Shown piece by piece: positions 33,178 to 41,249 of a stretch of 50,460 nt of DNA. The DNA comes from JBHHYR01 sp046757585 (lineage in GTDB: Bacteria > Desulfobacterota > Binatia > HRBIN30). Positions within the stretch are counted from its first letter, which is position 1. Each line of letters starts with the position of its first letter. A program made the translations under genes and the position numbers. The stretch covers positions 1 to 50,460 of the forward strand of contig JBHHYR010000004.1 in the NCBI GenBank assembly GCA_046757585.1, read 5' to 3'. The notes below the pieces were generated by a model that worked only from the letters and a program-made list of their open reading frames with translations, searched no databases and was not told the DNA's origin.

Positions 33178-33645
33178 ATGAACAGAATCAAAAAACACTT
33201 GCTGCCGAAGCGGCGCATTGCGGAGCGCTTGCGACGCATAGGATTCAGGGTGCAGTCGGTGTCGTCGGCTCAGGGGTACGACTTGCTGGTCCATGACCGG
33301 GTCCGGGTCGCTCTCCGTGTAGGCTTTCCCCGCGTCCGTAAGCATCATGTGACAGTACGGGGGAGACCGTACACGTATCGCTACCGGTCCTGGCACTTCA
33401 ATTTCCATCATCACGGCAAGTTCGGCAAACGCTACGCCGACGTGTTCGTGTGCCTAGCGATGGAGCCGCGCCATCCGTCCCGTGAAGAGATCTTCGTCAT
33501 TCCCTGGGACGCGGTGGCTGGAAAGACCTTCTCGCTGCATGCGGCGCGGCGGCGCTACAACGGGCAGTACGCACGGTATCTGAATCGCTGGCGTGTGATC
33601 GCGGACGCGGTCAATGAGGCAGGCCGACTGCGTCAAGTGGCATAG
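33178..33645 (+). CDS. Hypothetical protein, possible nuclease-like fold
   Basis: A 155-residue protein from the ATG at 33178 (a longer frame begins at 33097). The pattern FRVQSVSSAQGYDLLVHDRVRVALRVG, then YRYRSWHFNFHHHG, KRYADVFVCLAMEP and EEIFVIPWDAVAGKTFSLH resembles the core of PD-(D/E)XK nuclease-like or restriction-associated proteins, with D in YDLLV and D in ADVFV. The expected catalytic Glu-x-Lys is not evident, so it may be inactive or unrelated. It stands alone, followed by a large inverted repeat. The first 100 bases are less GC-rich than the neighbours. Confidence 0.6.
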   Translation: MNRIKKHLLPKRRIAERLRRIGFRVQSVSSAQGYDLLVHDRVRVALRVGFPRVRKHHVTVRGRPYTYRYRSWHFNFHHHGKFGKRYADVFVCLAMEPRHPSREEIFVIPWDAVAGKTFSLHAARRRYNGQYARYLNRWRVIADAVNEAGRLRQVA

Positions 33646-33677
33646 CGTGCGTCGCGACTGAGCCGTCCCGCCTGCTC

Positions 33678-33767
33678 AAGCCGGTTTGCGGCTAGGAGCC
33701 TCGGCGGGAGACGGGCCTGCTCGTACTGCGACAAGGCCTGCGCTGAGCGAAGGGGGCAAACCGGCTT
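33678..33767. repeat. Inverted repeat, 12-bp arms
   Basis: Arms AAGCCGGTTTGC (33678-33689) and GCAAACCGGCTT (33756-33767) are perfect complements separated by 66 bases. They fill most of the convergent gap between the hypothetical gene and the PKD lipoprotein gene. A bidirectional terminator or a remnant of a dispersed repeat are both possible. Confidence 0.55.
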
Positions 33768-33777
33768 CGACCGGTTC

Positions 33778-34560
33778 CTAGTCGGTGTCTTCCCCGAACG
33801 CGGCGCTGTCCTGGGGCGGGTCAACCAAAATCCCGACGTCCTGACGCGCGGATTGTCCCTGGCCGTTGGTGACCGTGAGCGTCGCACGGTACTCGCCCGG
33901 GAGGCGGTACGTGTGCGTGGTCGGATTCGTAACGTCGTGCGCCCCGTCGCCAAAATCCCATTGGTAGTAAAAGGGAGGCGCCTCATCCTCATCCAAGACG
34001 GCCGAGAACCCTACGGTCAGGGGTGCGTGTCCGATATCAGGGTCAGCGTCGATGGCGAGGTCAAACCCCTCCTCGGTGACCTCGATGGAGACCTCATCCG
34101 TTTCGCTGATGCCAGGTCCAGTCACGCTAAAAATGGCCTCGTAATCTCCCGGCACCCGGTAAGTATGTTGCGCCGCCAGCCCGTATGCCGGGGCGCTCTG
34201 ATCACCAAAGTCCCAGTGGTACGTCAGCCCGGGCGGGCCACCCGTGACTTCAGCCTCGAAGCTGACCCGGAGGGGTGTGCCGCCCGTGTCCGGCTCGGCG
34301 GCCGCGCTCACGTACAATAACTCGTCTTGGCCGTGCCCTGGGCTCCCTGGCACTGCCGCGTCCCGGCGCTTCGGCGTCGCAGGAATCCTGAATGCCTCGC
34401 TAAGTTGATGGGAACGCGGCTTGAAGGAAAAGGGGGTCCTCAGTGTGGCTGCGGCAGTCGTGTGTCCGGGGCCCTGATCGTTGTTGCACCCACCGGCGCC
34501 GAGCACGAGGCCGCTGAGCACAGTGACAGACAGGACGCGAAAGCTTCGCGGATGCAGCAT
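33778..34560 (-). CDS. Lipoprotein with two PKD domains
   Basis: A 260-residue probable lipoprotein: hydrophobic signal (VLSVTVLSGLVLGAGG) followed by C25 at an atypical lipobox. Two PKD (polycystic-kidney-disease type) beta-sandwich domains follow, each with the hallmark WDFGD: TYHWDFGDQSAP near residue 117 and YYQWDFGDGAHD near residue 200, with HTYRVPGDYEA and HTYRLPGEYRA later in each. PKD domains usually mediate surface protein-protein or carbohydrate interaction. No catalytic domain is present. The gene stands alone. Confidence 0.85.
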   Translation of the reverse strand: MLHPRSFRVLSVTVLSGLVLGAGGCNNDQGPGHTTAAATLRTPFSFKPRSHQLSEAFRIPATPKRRDAAVPGSPGHGQDELLYVSAAAEPDTGGTPLRVSFEAEVTGGPPGLTYHWDFGDQSAPAYGLAAQHTYRVPGDYEAIFSVTGPGISETDEVSIEVTEEGFDLAIDADPDIGHAPLTVGFSAVLDEDEAPPFYYQWDFGDGAHDVTNPTTHTYRLPGEYRATLTVTNGQGQSARQDVGILVDPPQDSAAFGEDTD

Positions 34561-34786
34561 GCTGCCCCGCGTTCATACCGAGCCGGTGTAGGGCTGTCAA
34601 CGCGCGACATGCGTACTCTTGGCCGGCGACACGAAGAGCAAAGTTGCTTTTCCCATGCGACCGGCTTGCATTGCCTGCGCTGACCGCGATACCCTTCGAC
34701 AGCCATACACCGGCGCGAGGGCCTGGCTGTTTCGGCGTGTCGTACGGACTTGCCCTGAGAGGCCCGCGTGCCAGTGAGCCGAGTGT

Positions 34787-34859
34787 GGCGGCGTACCCAA
34801 GTGGTTAAGGGAGAGGTCTGCAAAACCTCGATGCAGCGGTTCGAATCCGCTCGCCGCCT
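34787..34859 (+). tRNA. tRNA-Cys (anticodon GCA)
   Basis: A 73-base cloverleaf on the plus strand: acceptor GGCGGCG/CGCCGCC, D arm with AGTGGTTAAGG, anticodon stem GAGGT/ACCTC with loop CTGCAAA giving anticodon GCA, T arm with GCGGTTCGAATCCGC. The discriminator is T, CCA is not encoded, and a short T run (CTTTTCCCC) follows. Confidence 0.95.
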
Positions 34860-34951
34860 CTTTTCCCCTCCAGCTGGCTGGCAGCGACGGCGTGCCGTGT
34901 ACCGCAGGCGGGTGCGAGCCCTTTGGGGCGGCACAGCCGGGCGTCCCGGCC

Positions 34952-36202
34952 TCAGGGTGGTCCGGCCTGTGGCTGCAGCCGGGCGATGCACGCGACCGCT
35001 AGGAGGTGGGCAAGGAAGATGGCCGCGAAGGCTGGGACGTAGGTCCCAGAGACGTCGCGGACAGCGCCGGCCAGCGGGATGGCGAGGGCCTGGACGAATA
35101 CGATGAATGGGCTCATCCGGCCCGCGATCGCGCCGTAGTGCAAGCGGCCGAAACACTCCCCGAGGATGGTCGCCTGCAGGGTCGCGTTGCCGCCCATGGC
35201 AAACCCATACACGAGCACATAGAGCAGCAGGGTCACCCAGCTGGTCGCTGCGACTAGGAACACCAGTCCGAGGGCCTGCAAGCCGAAGCACCACATGATC
35301 ACACGCCGCTGTTCGAATCGGTCGAGCAACGCCCCAAAGCCCAACTTACCGACGACACCGACGCCAGCGGTCGCGCCCAATACCCACGACGCGTGCGCAC
35401 CGCTCAGGCCGCGGTCACGCAGGAACGCTATCAGATGCAACAGCGTCGCCGACAGCCCCATGACCGTCAGAGCGAACGCGGCGGCGATCAGCCAGAAGGT
35501 GCGATGGCCCATGGCTTGTGCCGGCGTCCACGAGCGCTCAAGCTCGTGATCCCAGTCGAACGCCGCGCCGCGCCGCGGTGGCGCGGCACCGTCCGGACGT
35601 AGCCCCATCGACTCCGGCGAGCGGCGCATGAATAACGCGACGGGGGGGATCGCAATGGCGAGAATGAAGATGCCGAGCCCGCCGAATGCGTCGCGCCAGC
35701 CGTAGCGGTCGATCAGGAACTGCGTCAGCGGGACGAAGATGACGCCGCCCATGGAGATGCCTGCCGTGGAGATGCCGAGAGCGCGGCCGCGCTGGCGTAC
35801 GAACCAGTTGGCCACCGCAGTGTTACTGGGCAAGGGACCGAGCGCGGTCGAACCGAAGGAAACCAGAGCTCCCATGAGGACGTAGAACTGCGTCAAGGTG
35901 GTGACGTCGCGGAGCAGGAGAAAACCCACGGACATGGCCGTCGCCCCGACCAGCTGCGAGGGGCGCGGGCCGAAACGATCAATGAAACGGCCGACGAAGG
36001 GCGCGTACACGGCGCCGCACAGGGCAACGAGCGAGAAGCCGACTGAGATCTGCGCCCGGCTCCAGCCGAAGTGGTGACTCAGTGAACTCAGGAAGACGCC
36101 GAAGCTGTAGAAGACGATACCGGTGGTGATGCAGTGCGTCAGGAACGCGACCGCGACGATCCGCCAGCCGTAAAACAACCTGCCCATGCCGTGGTGCTTC
36201 AC
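34952..36202 (-). CDS. MFS transporter, monocarboxylate/OFA-like
   Basis: A 416-residue carrier with about 12 membrane segments. The start FYGWRIVAVAFLTHCITTGIVFYSFGVFL, the RFIDRFGPRPSQLVGA loop (the MFS motif between segments 2 and 3), and the WFVRQRGRALGISTAGISMGG stretch are typical of the oxalate/formate antiporter and monocarboxylate-porter branch. The substrate is unknown. The ATG at 36200-36202 is used; an ATG five codons later is an alternative. A tRNA-Cys gene converges on its 3' end. Confidence 0.85.
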   Translation of the reverse strand: MKHHGMGRLFYGWRIVAVAFLTHCITTGIVFYSFGVFLSSLSHHFGWSRAQISVGFSLVALCGAVYAPFVGRFIDRFGPRPSQLVGATAMSVGFLLLRDVTTLTQFYVLMGALVSFGSTALGPLPSNTAVANWFVRQRGRALGISTAGISMGGVIFVPLTQFLIDRYGWRDAFGGLGIFILAIAIPPVALFMRRSPESMGLRPDGAAPPRRGAAFDWDHELERSWTPAQAMGHRTFWLIAAAFALTVMGLSATLLHLIAFLRDRGLSGAHASWVLGATAGVGVVGKLGFGALLDRFEQRRVIMWCFGLQALGLVFLVAATSWVTLLLYVLVYGFAMGGNATLQATILGECFGRLHYGAIAGRMSPFIVFVQALAIPLAGAVRDVSGTYVPAFAAIFLAHLLAVACIARLQPQAGPP

Positions 36203-36248
36203 CGCTGCGCCCGCACGGGCTGCGCACCATCATGACTCGACGGAACCG

Positions 36249-36277
36249 GCCCCCGGTCCGTTGAACGGGTCGGGGGC
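36249..36277 (-). terminator. GC hairpin between Prx and MFS genes
   Basis: GCCCCCG (36249-36255) and CGGGGGC (36271-36277) form a 7-bp stem about 80 bases downstream of the peroxiredoxin stop codon. There is no U tract, so it is only a weak terminator candidate. Confidence 0.3.
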
Positions 36278-36322
36278 GCTGCGCCACTCGGCTGTACCGG
36301 ACGCTGTGGGGCAGGGGCAGCA

Positions 36323-36346
36323 CACGCCGCCCCCGCCGGCGGCGTG
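36323..36346 (-). terminator. Hairpin directly after peroxiredoxin gene
   Basis: CACGCCGCC (36323-36331) and GGCGGCGTG (36338-36346) pair perfectly over 9 bases with a 6-base loop, 10 bases beyond the peroxiredoxin stop codon on the minus strand. Strong stem, no U tract. Confidence 0.5.
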
Positions 36347-36356
36347 CGCCCGGGGC

Positions 36357-36845
36357 TCAACTCAGCTTGCCAAGCACGGACTCTGCGCTAGACACACTGA
36401 GCCCGGAGCCGGGCTCCACTAGGAGCTCCTGCACGATCCCGTCGTTGACAATCATGGCGTAACGCTGCGATCGCGTGCCCATGCCGAAGCCGCTGGCGTC
36501 CAGACTCAGGCCGACGGCTCGCGTGAATTCGGCGTTGCCATCCGCCAGCATGCGTACCCGGTCCCCGGCGCCTTGGGCGTTGCCCCAGGCGCCCATGACG
36601 AAGGCGTCGTTGACCGCGACGCACACGATCGCATCGACTCCCTTCGCCTTGATCGCCTCGGCGTGCTGGAGGAAACCTGGAAGATGCTTGCTGGAACAGG
36701 TGGGTGTGAACGCCCCGGGTACAGCGAATACCACCACGCGCTTGCCCTTGAAGATGTCGCCGAGCGTAACGTCTTGGGGTCGTCCCTGGCGCATTTCTTT
36801 CAACTTGAGGGTGAGTGGTAAGCTTTCTCCGACCTTGATCGCCAT
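36357..36845 (-). CDS. Peroxiredoxin, Prx5 type
   Basis: A 162-residue thiol peroxidase of the Prx5/hybrid class, reducing H2O2 and organic hydroperoxides. The active site is P-G-A-F-T-P-T-C50 (peroxidatic Cys) followed by SSKHLPGF; later the conserved G-x-R-S-x-R block appears as GTRSQRYAMI. The C-terminus lacks a fused glutaredoxin domain. The start at 36843-36845 has a GAGGAG ribosome site. It is divergent from the AhpD-like gene across a 345-base promoter region. Confidence 0.92.
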   Translation of the reverse strand: MAIKVGESLPLTLKLKEMRQGRPQDVTLGDIFKGKRVVVFAVPGAFTPTCSSKHLPGFLQHAEAIKAKGVDAIVCVAVNDAFVMGAWGNAQGAGDRVRMLADGNAEFTRAVGLSLDASGFGMGTRSQRYAMIVNDGIVQELLVEPGSGLSVSSAESVLGKLS

Positions 36846-37190
36846 GTCTGTTTTCTCCTCACATTGGGATTGCGGCTCGTCTGGGCGTGCCGTCCCGTGT
36901 GTTTACCTGCGGGCCGGTCGCGGTTCAACTGCCAGGGCGGGCAGGAGGATTTGCGCCGGATTCCCCCTCATCCCGCTTGACACCAAATGTGCAATATATG
37001 ATATGTTACTCCCATCATACGCAGTGGTTGGTGGAGAGCGGGTCAAAGGTGATCCGGAACGTGCGTACAATCGGATGGACTCGGCGGGGTGACGCAATGC
37101 CGTTCCGGCGCAAGTCTCTGCGGAGGAGGGTGCGTGCTTGAGCAGCAGGCAGCGCGCGTGCGCCACCGGCGAGACACAGGGGAGAACGCG
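36846..37190. promoter_or_regulatory. Divergent regulatory region, Prx / 13-gene operon
   Basis: A 345-base gap. Around 36977-37020 is an unusually AT-rich stretch in a GC-rich genome: a consensus -35 TTGACA (36977-36982), then TATATGATATGT (36995-37006), then TATGAT/ATCATA inverted arms (36997-37002 and 37014-37019). This is the best candidate for the main promoter and operator of the operon. The same 12-bp word recurs at 50449-50460. Confidence 0.55.
36977..37006 (+). promoter_or_regulatory. Candidate promoter/operator of the catabolic operon
   Basis: TTGACA (36977-36982) is followed by about 17 bases and an AT-rich region TATATGATATGT (36995-37006) that can supply a -10 element. It points right toward the gene at 37191, about 180 bases away. 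Overlapping inverted arms suggest regulator binding; the exact -10 hexamer is not clear. Confidence 0.5.
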
Positions 37191-37802
37191 ATGTCGGAGA
37201 CCTGGATTCCATATGTGCGGGAAGAGGATTTTCCGGAGGACCTGGTGCCCGCTCTTGCATACTACAAGTCACGGATGAACGGGGTGCTGCCGAATGCGAT
37301 CAAGGCGTATCTGCATCGACCGCACATCGCGCAAGCGTTCATTGCGTTGAACAATGCCATCATGCGAGACCCCGGTAACACGCTGAGCGAGGAATTCAAA
37401 CGGCACATTGGCATCGTCGTGTCACGCGCGAACGGTTGCGCGTATTGTACCTCTCATCACGCGGCAGTTCTGAAAGAGAAGGGAGCCCACACGGACGAGC
37501 AGCTCGCGTGCGTGCTTTCGATCGATGAGAGCCTGTCGGATCGGGAGAAGGCCGCCCTGCGCTTTGCCCGCGAGGCCACGCTCGGCGACCACACGCCGTC
37601 TGCACAAACGAAGGCCGCGCTGGCAAAACATTTCACCCCCAGTGAGATCGTAGAGATTGCATGCTGCATCGGCTTGTGGAACTTCACCAATCACGTGCAT
37701 GACGCTTTGGGAATGCCGGTCGAAGAGCCCATGGCCGGCGAGACGCACTGGGCTACTGACTCGGCAACCGAGGTGGCCGCCCGCAAGCGACGCGGCGCGT
37801 GA
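37191..37802 (+). CDS. AhpD-like / carboxymuconolactone decarboxylase-family protein
   Basis: A 203-residue helical protein with C83-x-x-C86 and H90 in NGCAYCTSHHAAVL, the redox centre of AhpD-type peroxidase-related proteins (uncharacterised peroxidase-related subfamily). It starts at the ATG 37191 behind GGGGAG; the upstream frame is not homologous. It heads a run of 13 genes with gaps of at most 49 bases and several overlaps. A redox-protection or ring-processing role in the pathway is possible; the family is mixed, so no reaction is assigned. Confidence 0.82.
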   Translation: MSETWIPYVREEDFPEDLVPALAYYKSRMNGVLPNAIKAYLHRPHIAQAFIALNNAIMRDPGNTLSEEFKRHIGIVVSRANGCAYCTSHHAAVLKEKGAHTDEQLACVLSIDESLSDREKAALRFAREATLGDHTPSAQTKAALAKHFTPSEIVEIACCIGLWNFTNHVHDALGMPVEEPMAGETHWATDSATEVAARKRRGA

Positions 37803-37818
37803 GGAGCGAGGAGCTGAT

Positions 37819-38874
37819 ATGGTGCGCCGTCGACAGACATTAGCGGGAACCCTGCTGCTGCTCTGCGCCTTGTTGCTGAGCGCTGCGTGCTCGAAACCGA
37901 GCAACGGTCGAGAGCGGGGCGCTGAAACGGAGACCCCGTTTACGCGGCGGGACGGCCTCTATGACGCTGCTCGCCCCACAGACAAGGTCATTGTGACGGT
38001 CGGCAAGTTTGGACGAGTGTTCCGCTCCGAGAATAATGGCCAGACGTGGGTGCACGTGGACGCCGGTAGGACGCGCGATCTGTACAGCGTGGCATTCAGC
38101 GACGACACTACTGGCGTGATCGTTGGATCCGGCGGTACCTACCTGCGGACGGCAGACCAAGGGCGGACGTGGCAGCCGCAGGCGTCCCTGGGTACAGGGG
38201 AGCTTTTCAAGGTCGTGTTCGGCGCTCAGGGCCATGGGTTCGTGGTGGGGGCGTTCGGTGCGGTGTGGAGAAGCGATTCGGCTGGCAAGCTGTGGCGGCG
38301 CGTCAAGGTGTCATGGGAGACGATCATCCCGGAAATTTGGGACGCGGCCGGGCCAGTCGAGCCGCATCTCTACGACGTGGTGCTCCGCGGGAACACGGTC
38401 TGGATCGTGGGTGAGTACGGCCTGGCGCTGCGCTCCGATGACGGGGGCGCAACGTGGGCGCGGCTGCACGGCGGGGCGCTGGAAGATTCGCATCTGTTCG
38501 CGGTGGCGTTCATGGATGCCGGCCGACTCGTCGCGGCCGGCCAGGCAGGCACCGTCCTGTACACCGATGATGATGGTGCACACTGGAGCGAAGCAAGCCT
38601 GACCGAACAGGACCTGTACGATGTGATCTTCCTGCACAAGGCGGGCACCGCGGTTGTCACGGGTGACCTCGGCACGACTTTCTTCTCGCCGGCAGGCGGC
38701 AGGCCGGGCTCATGGCGCGTCTTGCAGGCGAAACGGGATGGGCCCGGAGCCGCCAGCCCGCCTCTGTGGCTGGCAAAGGTGCTGCCCCGCAACAACCGTC
38801 AGGTCCTCGCCTTCGGTGCGTCGGGGATCGCGCCCCTGCCCGTTCCGCAAGGCAACGGGCGTGGTGCCGACTAG
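37819..38874 (+). CDS. YCF48/BNR-repeat lipoprotein
   Basis: A 351-residue lipoprotein (signal LLLLCALLLSAAC, lipidated C24) with a beta-propeller built of YCF48-type repeats: VGKFGRVFRSENNGQTW, VGSGGTYLRTADQGRTW, VGEYGLALRSDDGGATW, AGQAGTVLYTDDDGAHW. YCF48-like proteins commonly sit beside MMPL/RND genes, as here (gap 14 bases to the next gene), and probably assist the exporter in the periplasm. The ATG at 37819 has a GAGGAG ribosome site. Confidence 0.9.
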   Translation: MVRRRQTLAGTLLLLCALLLSAACSKPSNGRERGAETETPFTRRDGLYDAARPTDKVIVTVGKFGRVFRSENNGQTWVHVDAGRTRDLYSVAFSDDTTGVIVGSGGTYLRTADQGRTWQPQASLGTGELFKVVFGAQGHGFVVGAFGAVWRSDSAGKLWRRVKVSWETIIPEIWDAAGPVEPHLYDVVLRGNTVWIVGEYGLALRSDDGGATWARLHGGALEDSHLFAVAFMDAGRLVAAGQAGTVLYTDDDGAHWSEASLTEQDLYDVIFLHKAGTAVVTGDLGTTFFSPAGGRPGSWRVLQAKRDGPGAASPPLWLAKVLPRNNRQVLAFGASGIAPLPVPQGNGRGAD

Positions 38875-38888
38875 GTGTGAGTGGGACG

Positions 38889-41225
38889 ATGGGTCGGTTT
38901 GCCGAGTTTGTCATCGAGCACCGCAAGACGGTGTTTGTCACCATCGTCTTGGTGACGCTCTTCTTCGGGTGGTACGCATTGCGAATCGGGATGCAGATGG
39001 ACTTCCGCGATCTGCAGCCGGTGGATCACCCGTTCATCCGGGTCAACACGCACTACCAGAGCCAGTACGGCAGCCCGCTCACCATCTTCATGATGCTGCG
39101 GGTCAAGCATGGCAACATTTATAACGCGAAGACACTGGAGAAGATTCGCCGCTTGACTGCTGCCCTCGACGCGTTGCCCGGCGTCAATCACGATCGGGTG
39201 GTTTCGATCGCCTCGCGCAAGGTCAAGGTGCTGAAGATCAAGGGGAACTATTTTGAAACGAACAACCTGATGCCGCGGGACGTTCCGCACACGAAAGAGG
39301 GGCTGGCGCACTTCCGTGAGAACGTAGCCGCCGCGGGCGTGATGGGCTCGCTGGTCTCTCCCGACGGGACCGCAAGCCTGCTCACCGCCAACTTCATCCA
39401 AGGCCGCTTCGAGCTGCGAGATCTGTTCGAGCGCCTCCGCAAGATCAAGGCCGCGGAGGAAGACGCGAATAGCGAAATTTTCTTGGCGGGCCAGCCCGTG
39501 CTCATGGGATGGGTTGGGACCTACCTGCGGGAGATCTTCGTCATCCTGGCGCTCACGTTTGTCCTCACCTGCGTTCTGCTCTTCGCGTACTTGCGGCACT
39601 GGGCCCTGACGGGGCTGCCCATCGTTGCCACCTTGATGAGCGCCCTCTGGGGGCTCGGGTTTGCCGGACTGTTTGGTTGGGCGCTGGATCCGCTCATCCT
39701 GATCATCCCGGTGCTGCTCATCGCACGGACCCTCAGTCACGGCGTGCAGCGCATGGAGCGCATCATTGAGATGGAAGACGAAGCCCTCGACCCGACGGAA
39801 AAGGGGAGGGTCTTGATTCGCGCCCTCTTTGGCTCTGGGGTGCTCGGGATCATCACCGATACCCTCGGCATCCTGATCCTTGCGTTGACGTCGATCCCGC
39901 TGCTGCGCAGACTCGCATTCTTCGGAAGCTTCTGGGCCTTGAGCATTGTCGTGACAGTGCTCATCTTCATGTCGACCGTCATCGCGATCTTTGGCGGCGC
40001 CGCACAGTCCAAGGTCAAGGCCAGCTTGGAATCCAGTGCGATCACCAGGTTCTTGGAGTGGCTATCGGGCTTGGTGCTTGGGAGGGGAGCGACGTGGGTG
40101 CTGGTGAGCTTCGCCGCGATCTCTGTTGCTGCGCTGGTGGTGTCGTCGAGAATCGTCATCGGCGATGCGCATCCCGGTACCGCGCTTCTGTGGCCAGACT
40201 CCACCTACAACGTTGCTGTCAAGAACATCAGTCAGGTCTTTTCCGGCACCGATGACCTCCAGGTGTTCGTCGAAACCCACTCAGTGCCGGGAGTTCGGGA
40301 CCCGGCGGTTCTGGAAGCCATGCGCGATTTCCAACGCCACCTCGAGCGCAGCGCGTACGTGCAGAGTACGTTCTCGTATGCCGATTTCATTCCCTTGGTG
40401 CGGCGGCGCCTCAACGGCAATCACGTCAAGTGGGCGGCAATCCCGGATTCGCTGCAGGCGTCGGAGCAGTACGCCAACCTCCTCTTGAAGGGCACGGACC
40501 CGGGCGATTTTGGGCGCTTCGTCAGTGAAGACTACCAGAATGCGAGCATCATCGTTTCGTTGCGTGACCACCGGGGTGACACGCTGCGCAGTGTCGTGTC
40601 CGACATCCAGCACTATATCGCCGCGCCAGCTCACGGGTCGGATCACAAGCTGCAGTATCGACTGGCTGGCGGTCTCGGCGGGGTGTTGGCCGCCGTGAAC
40701 GAAGAGGTCGCAGCCAAGCAGGTGCTCGTGTTCGTGATCGCGGCAGTGATCATTGCGCTGGCGTGCCTGTACGCCTTTCGGTCCTGGATCGCCGTTCTGA
40801 TTCTGGTGACGCCACTGGTGGCTACCAACTTCATTGTGATGAGTCTGATGGTGTTCATGGGAGTTGGATTGGACGTGAACACCCTGCCAGTCGTGTCTGT
40901 GGGGATGGGGGTGGGTATCGACTACGGCATTTACCTGCTGACGCGGATCTTGCAGGAGCATCAGCACGTCGCGGATTATGGCGTGGCGTGCAGAACCGCG
41001 CTGCTGACCACGGGGCGAGCCATTTTCTTTACGGCGAGCATCATGGTCGTCAGTGCGGTGCTCTGGTACTTCCTCTCCTCGTTCCGGTTCCTGGCTGAGA
41101 TGGGGCTCCTGCTGTCGCTGATCATGGGGATCAATATGGTCGGTGCGCTGCTGGTGATTCCGGCGGCGGTGCAGGTGTTTCAGCCGCGCTTCCCGGAAAC
41201 GGCACGCATTCTGGCCTGGGAGTAG
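38889..41225 (+). CDS. MMPL/RND-family membrane transporter
   Basis: A 778-residue inner-membrane protein with a first membrane segment near residue 15 (VFVTIVLVTLFFGWYAL), a large periplasmic loop, a cluster of segments from about residue 215, a second loop and a last cluster at about 615-770 (for example VGMGVGIDYGIYLLTRIL, a typical RND motif). The family exports lipids, hopanoids or toxic hydrophobic compounds. Pairing with a YCF48 lipoprotein is the usual arrangement. In this operon it may move the pathway's hydrophobic substrate or a product; the direction is unknown. Confidence 0.88.
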   Translation: MGRFAEFVIEHRKTVFVTIVLVTLFFGWYALRIGMQMDFRDLQPVDHPFIRVNTHYQSQYGSPLTIFMMLRVKHGNIYNAKTLEKIRRLTAALDALPGVNHDRVVSIASRKVKVLKIKGNYFETNNLMPRDVPHTKEGLAHFRENVAAAGVMGSLVSPDGTASLLTANFIQGRFELRDLFERLRKIKAAEEDANSEIFLAGQPVLMGWVGTYLREIFVILALTFVLTCVLLFAYLRHWALTGLPIVATLMSALWGLGFAGLFGWALDPLILIIPVLLIARTLSHGVQRMERIIEMEDEALDPTEKGRVLIRALFGSGVLGIITDTLGILILALTSIPLLRRLAFFGSFWALSIVVTVLIFMSTVIAIFGGAAQSKVKASLESSAITRFLEWLSGLVLGRGATWVLVSFAAISVAALVVSSRIVIGDAHPGTALLWPDSTYNVAVKNISQVFSGTDDLQVFVETHSVPGVRDPAVLEAMRDFQRHLERSAYVQSTFSYADFIPLVRRRLNGNHVKWAAIPDSLQASEQYANLLLKGTDPGDFGRFVSEDYQNASIIVSLRDHRGDTLRSVVSDIQHYIAAPAHGSDHKLQYRLAGGLGGVLAAVNEEVAAKQVLVFVIAAVIIALACLYAFRSWIAVLILVTPLVATNFIVMSLMVFMGVGLDVNTLPVVSVGMGVGIDYGIYLLTRILQEHQHVADYGVACRTALLTTGRAIFFTASIMVVSAVLWYFLSSFRFLAEMGLLLSLIMGINMVGALLVIPAAVQVFQPRFPETARILAWE

Positions 41226-41249
41226 AGGCAGGGCTGAGGGAGTGCAACG

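Noticed and set aside
33054..33296. Plus-strand frame starting with a signal-like stretch
   Set aside because: The hydrophobic start is tempting, but the frame overlaps the better-supported gene at 33178 and the rest looks random.
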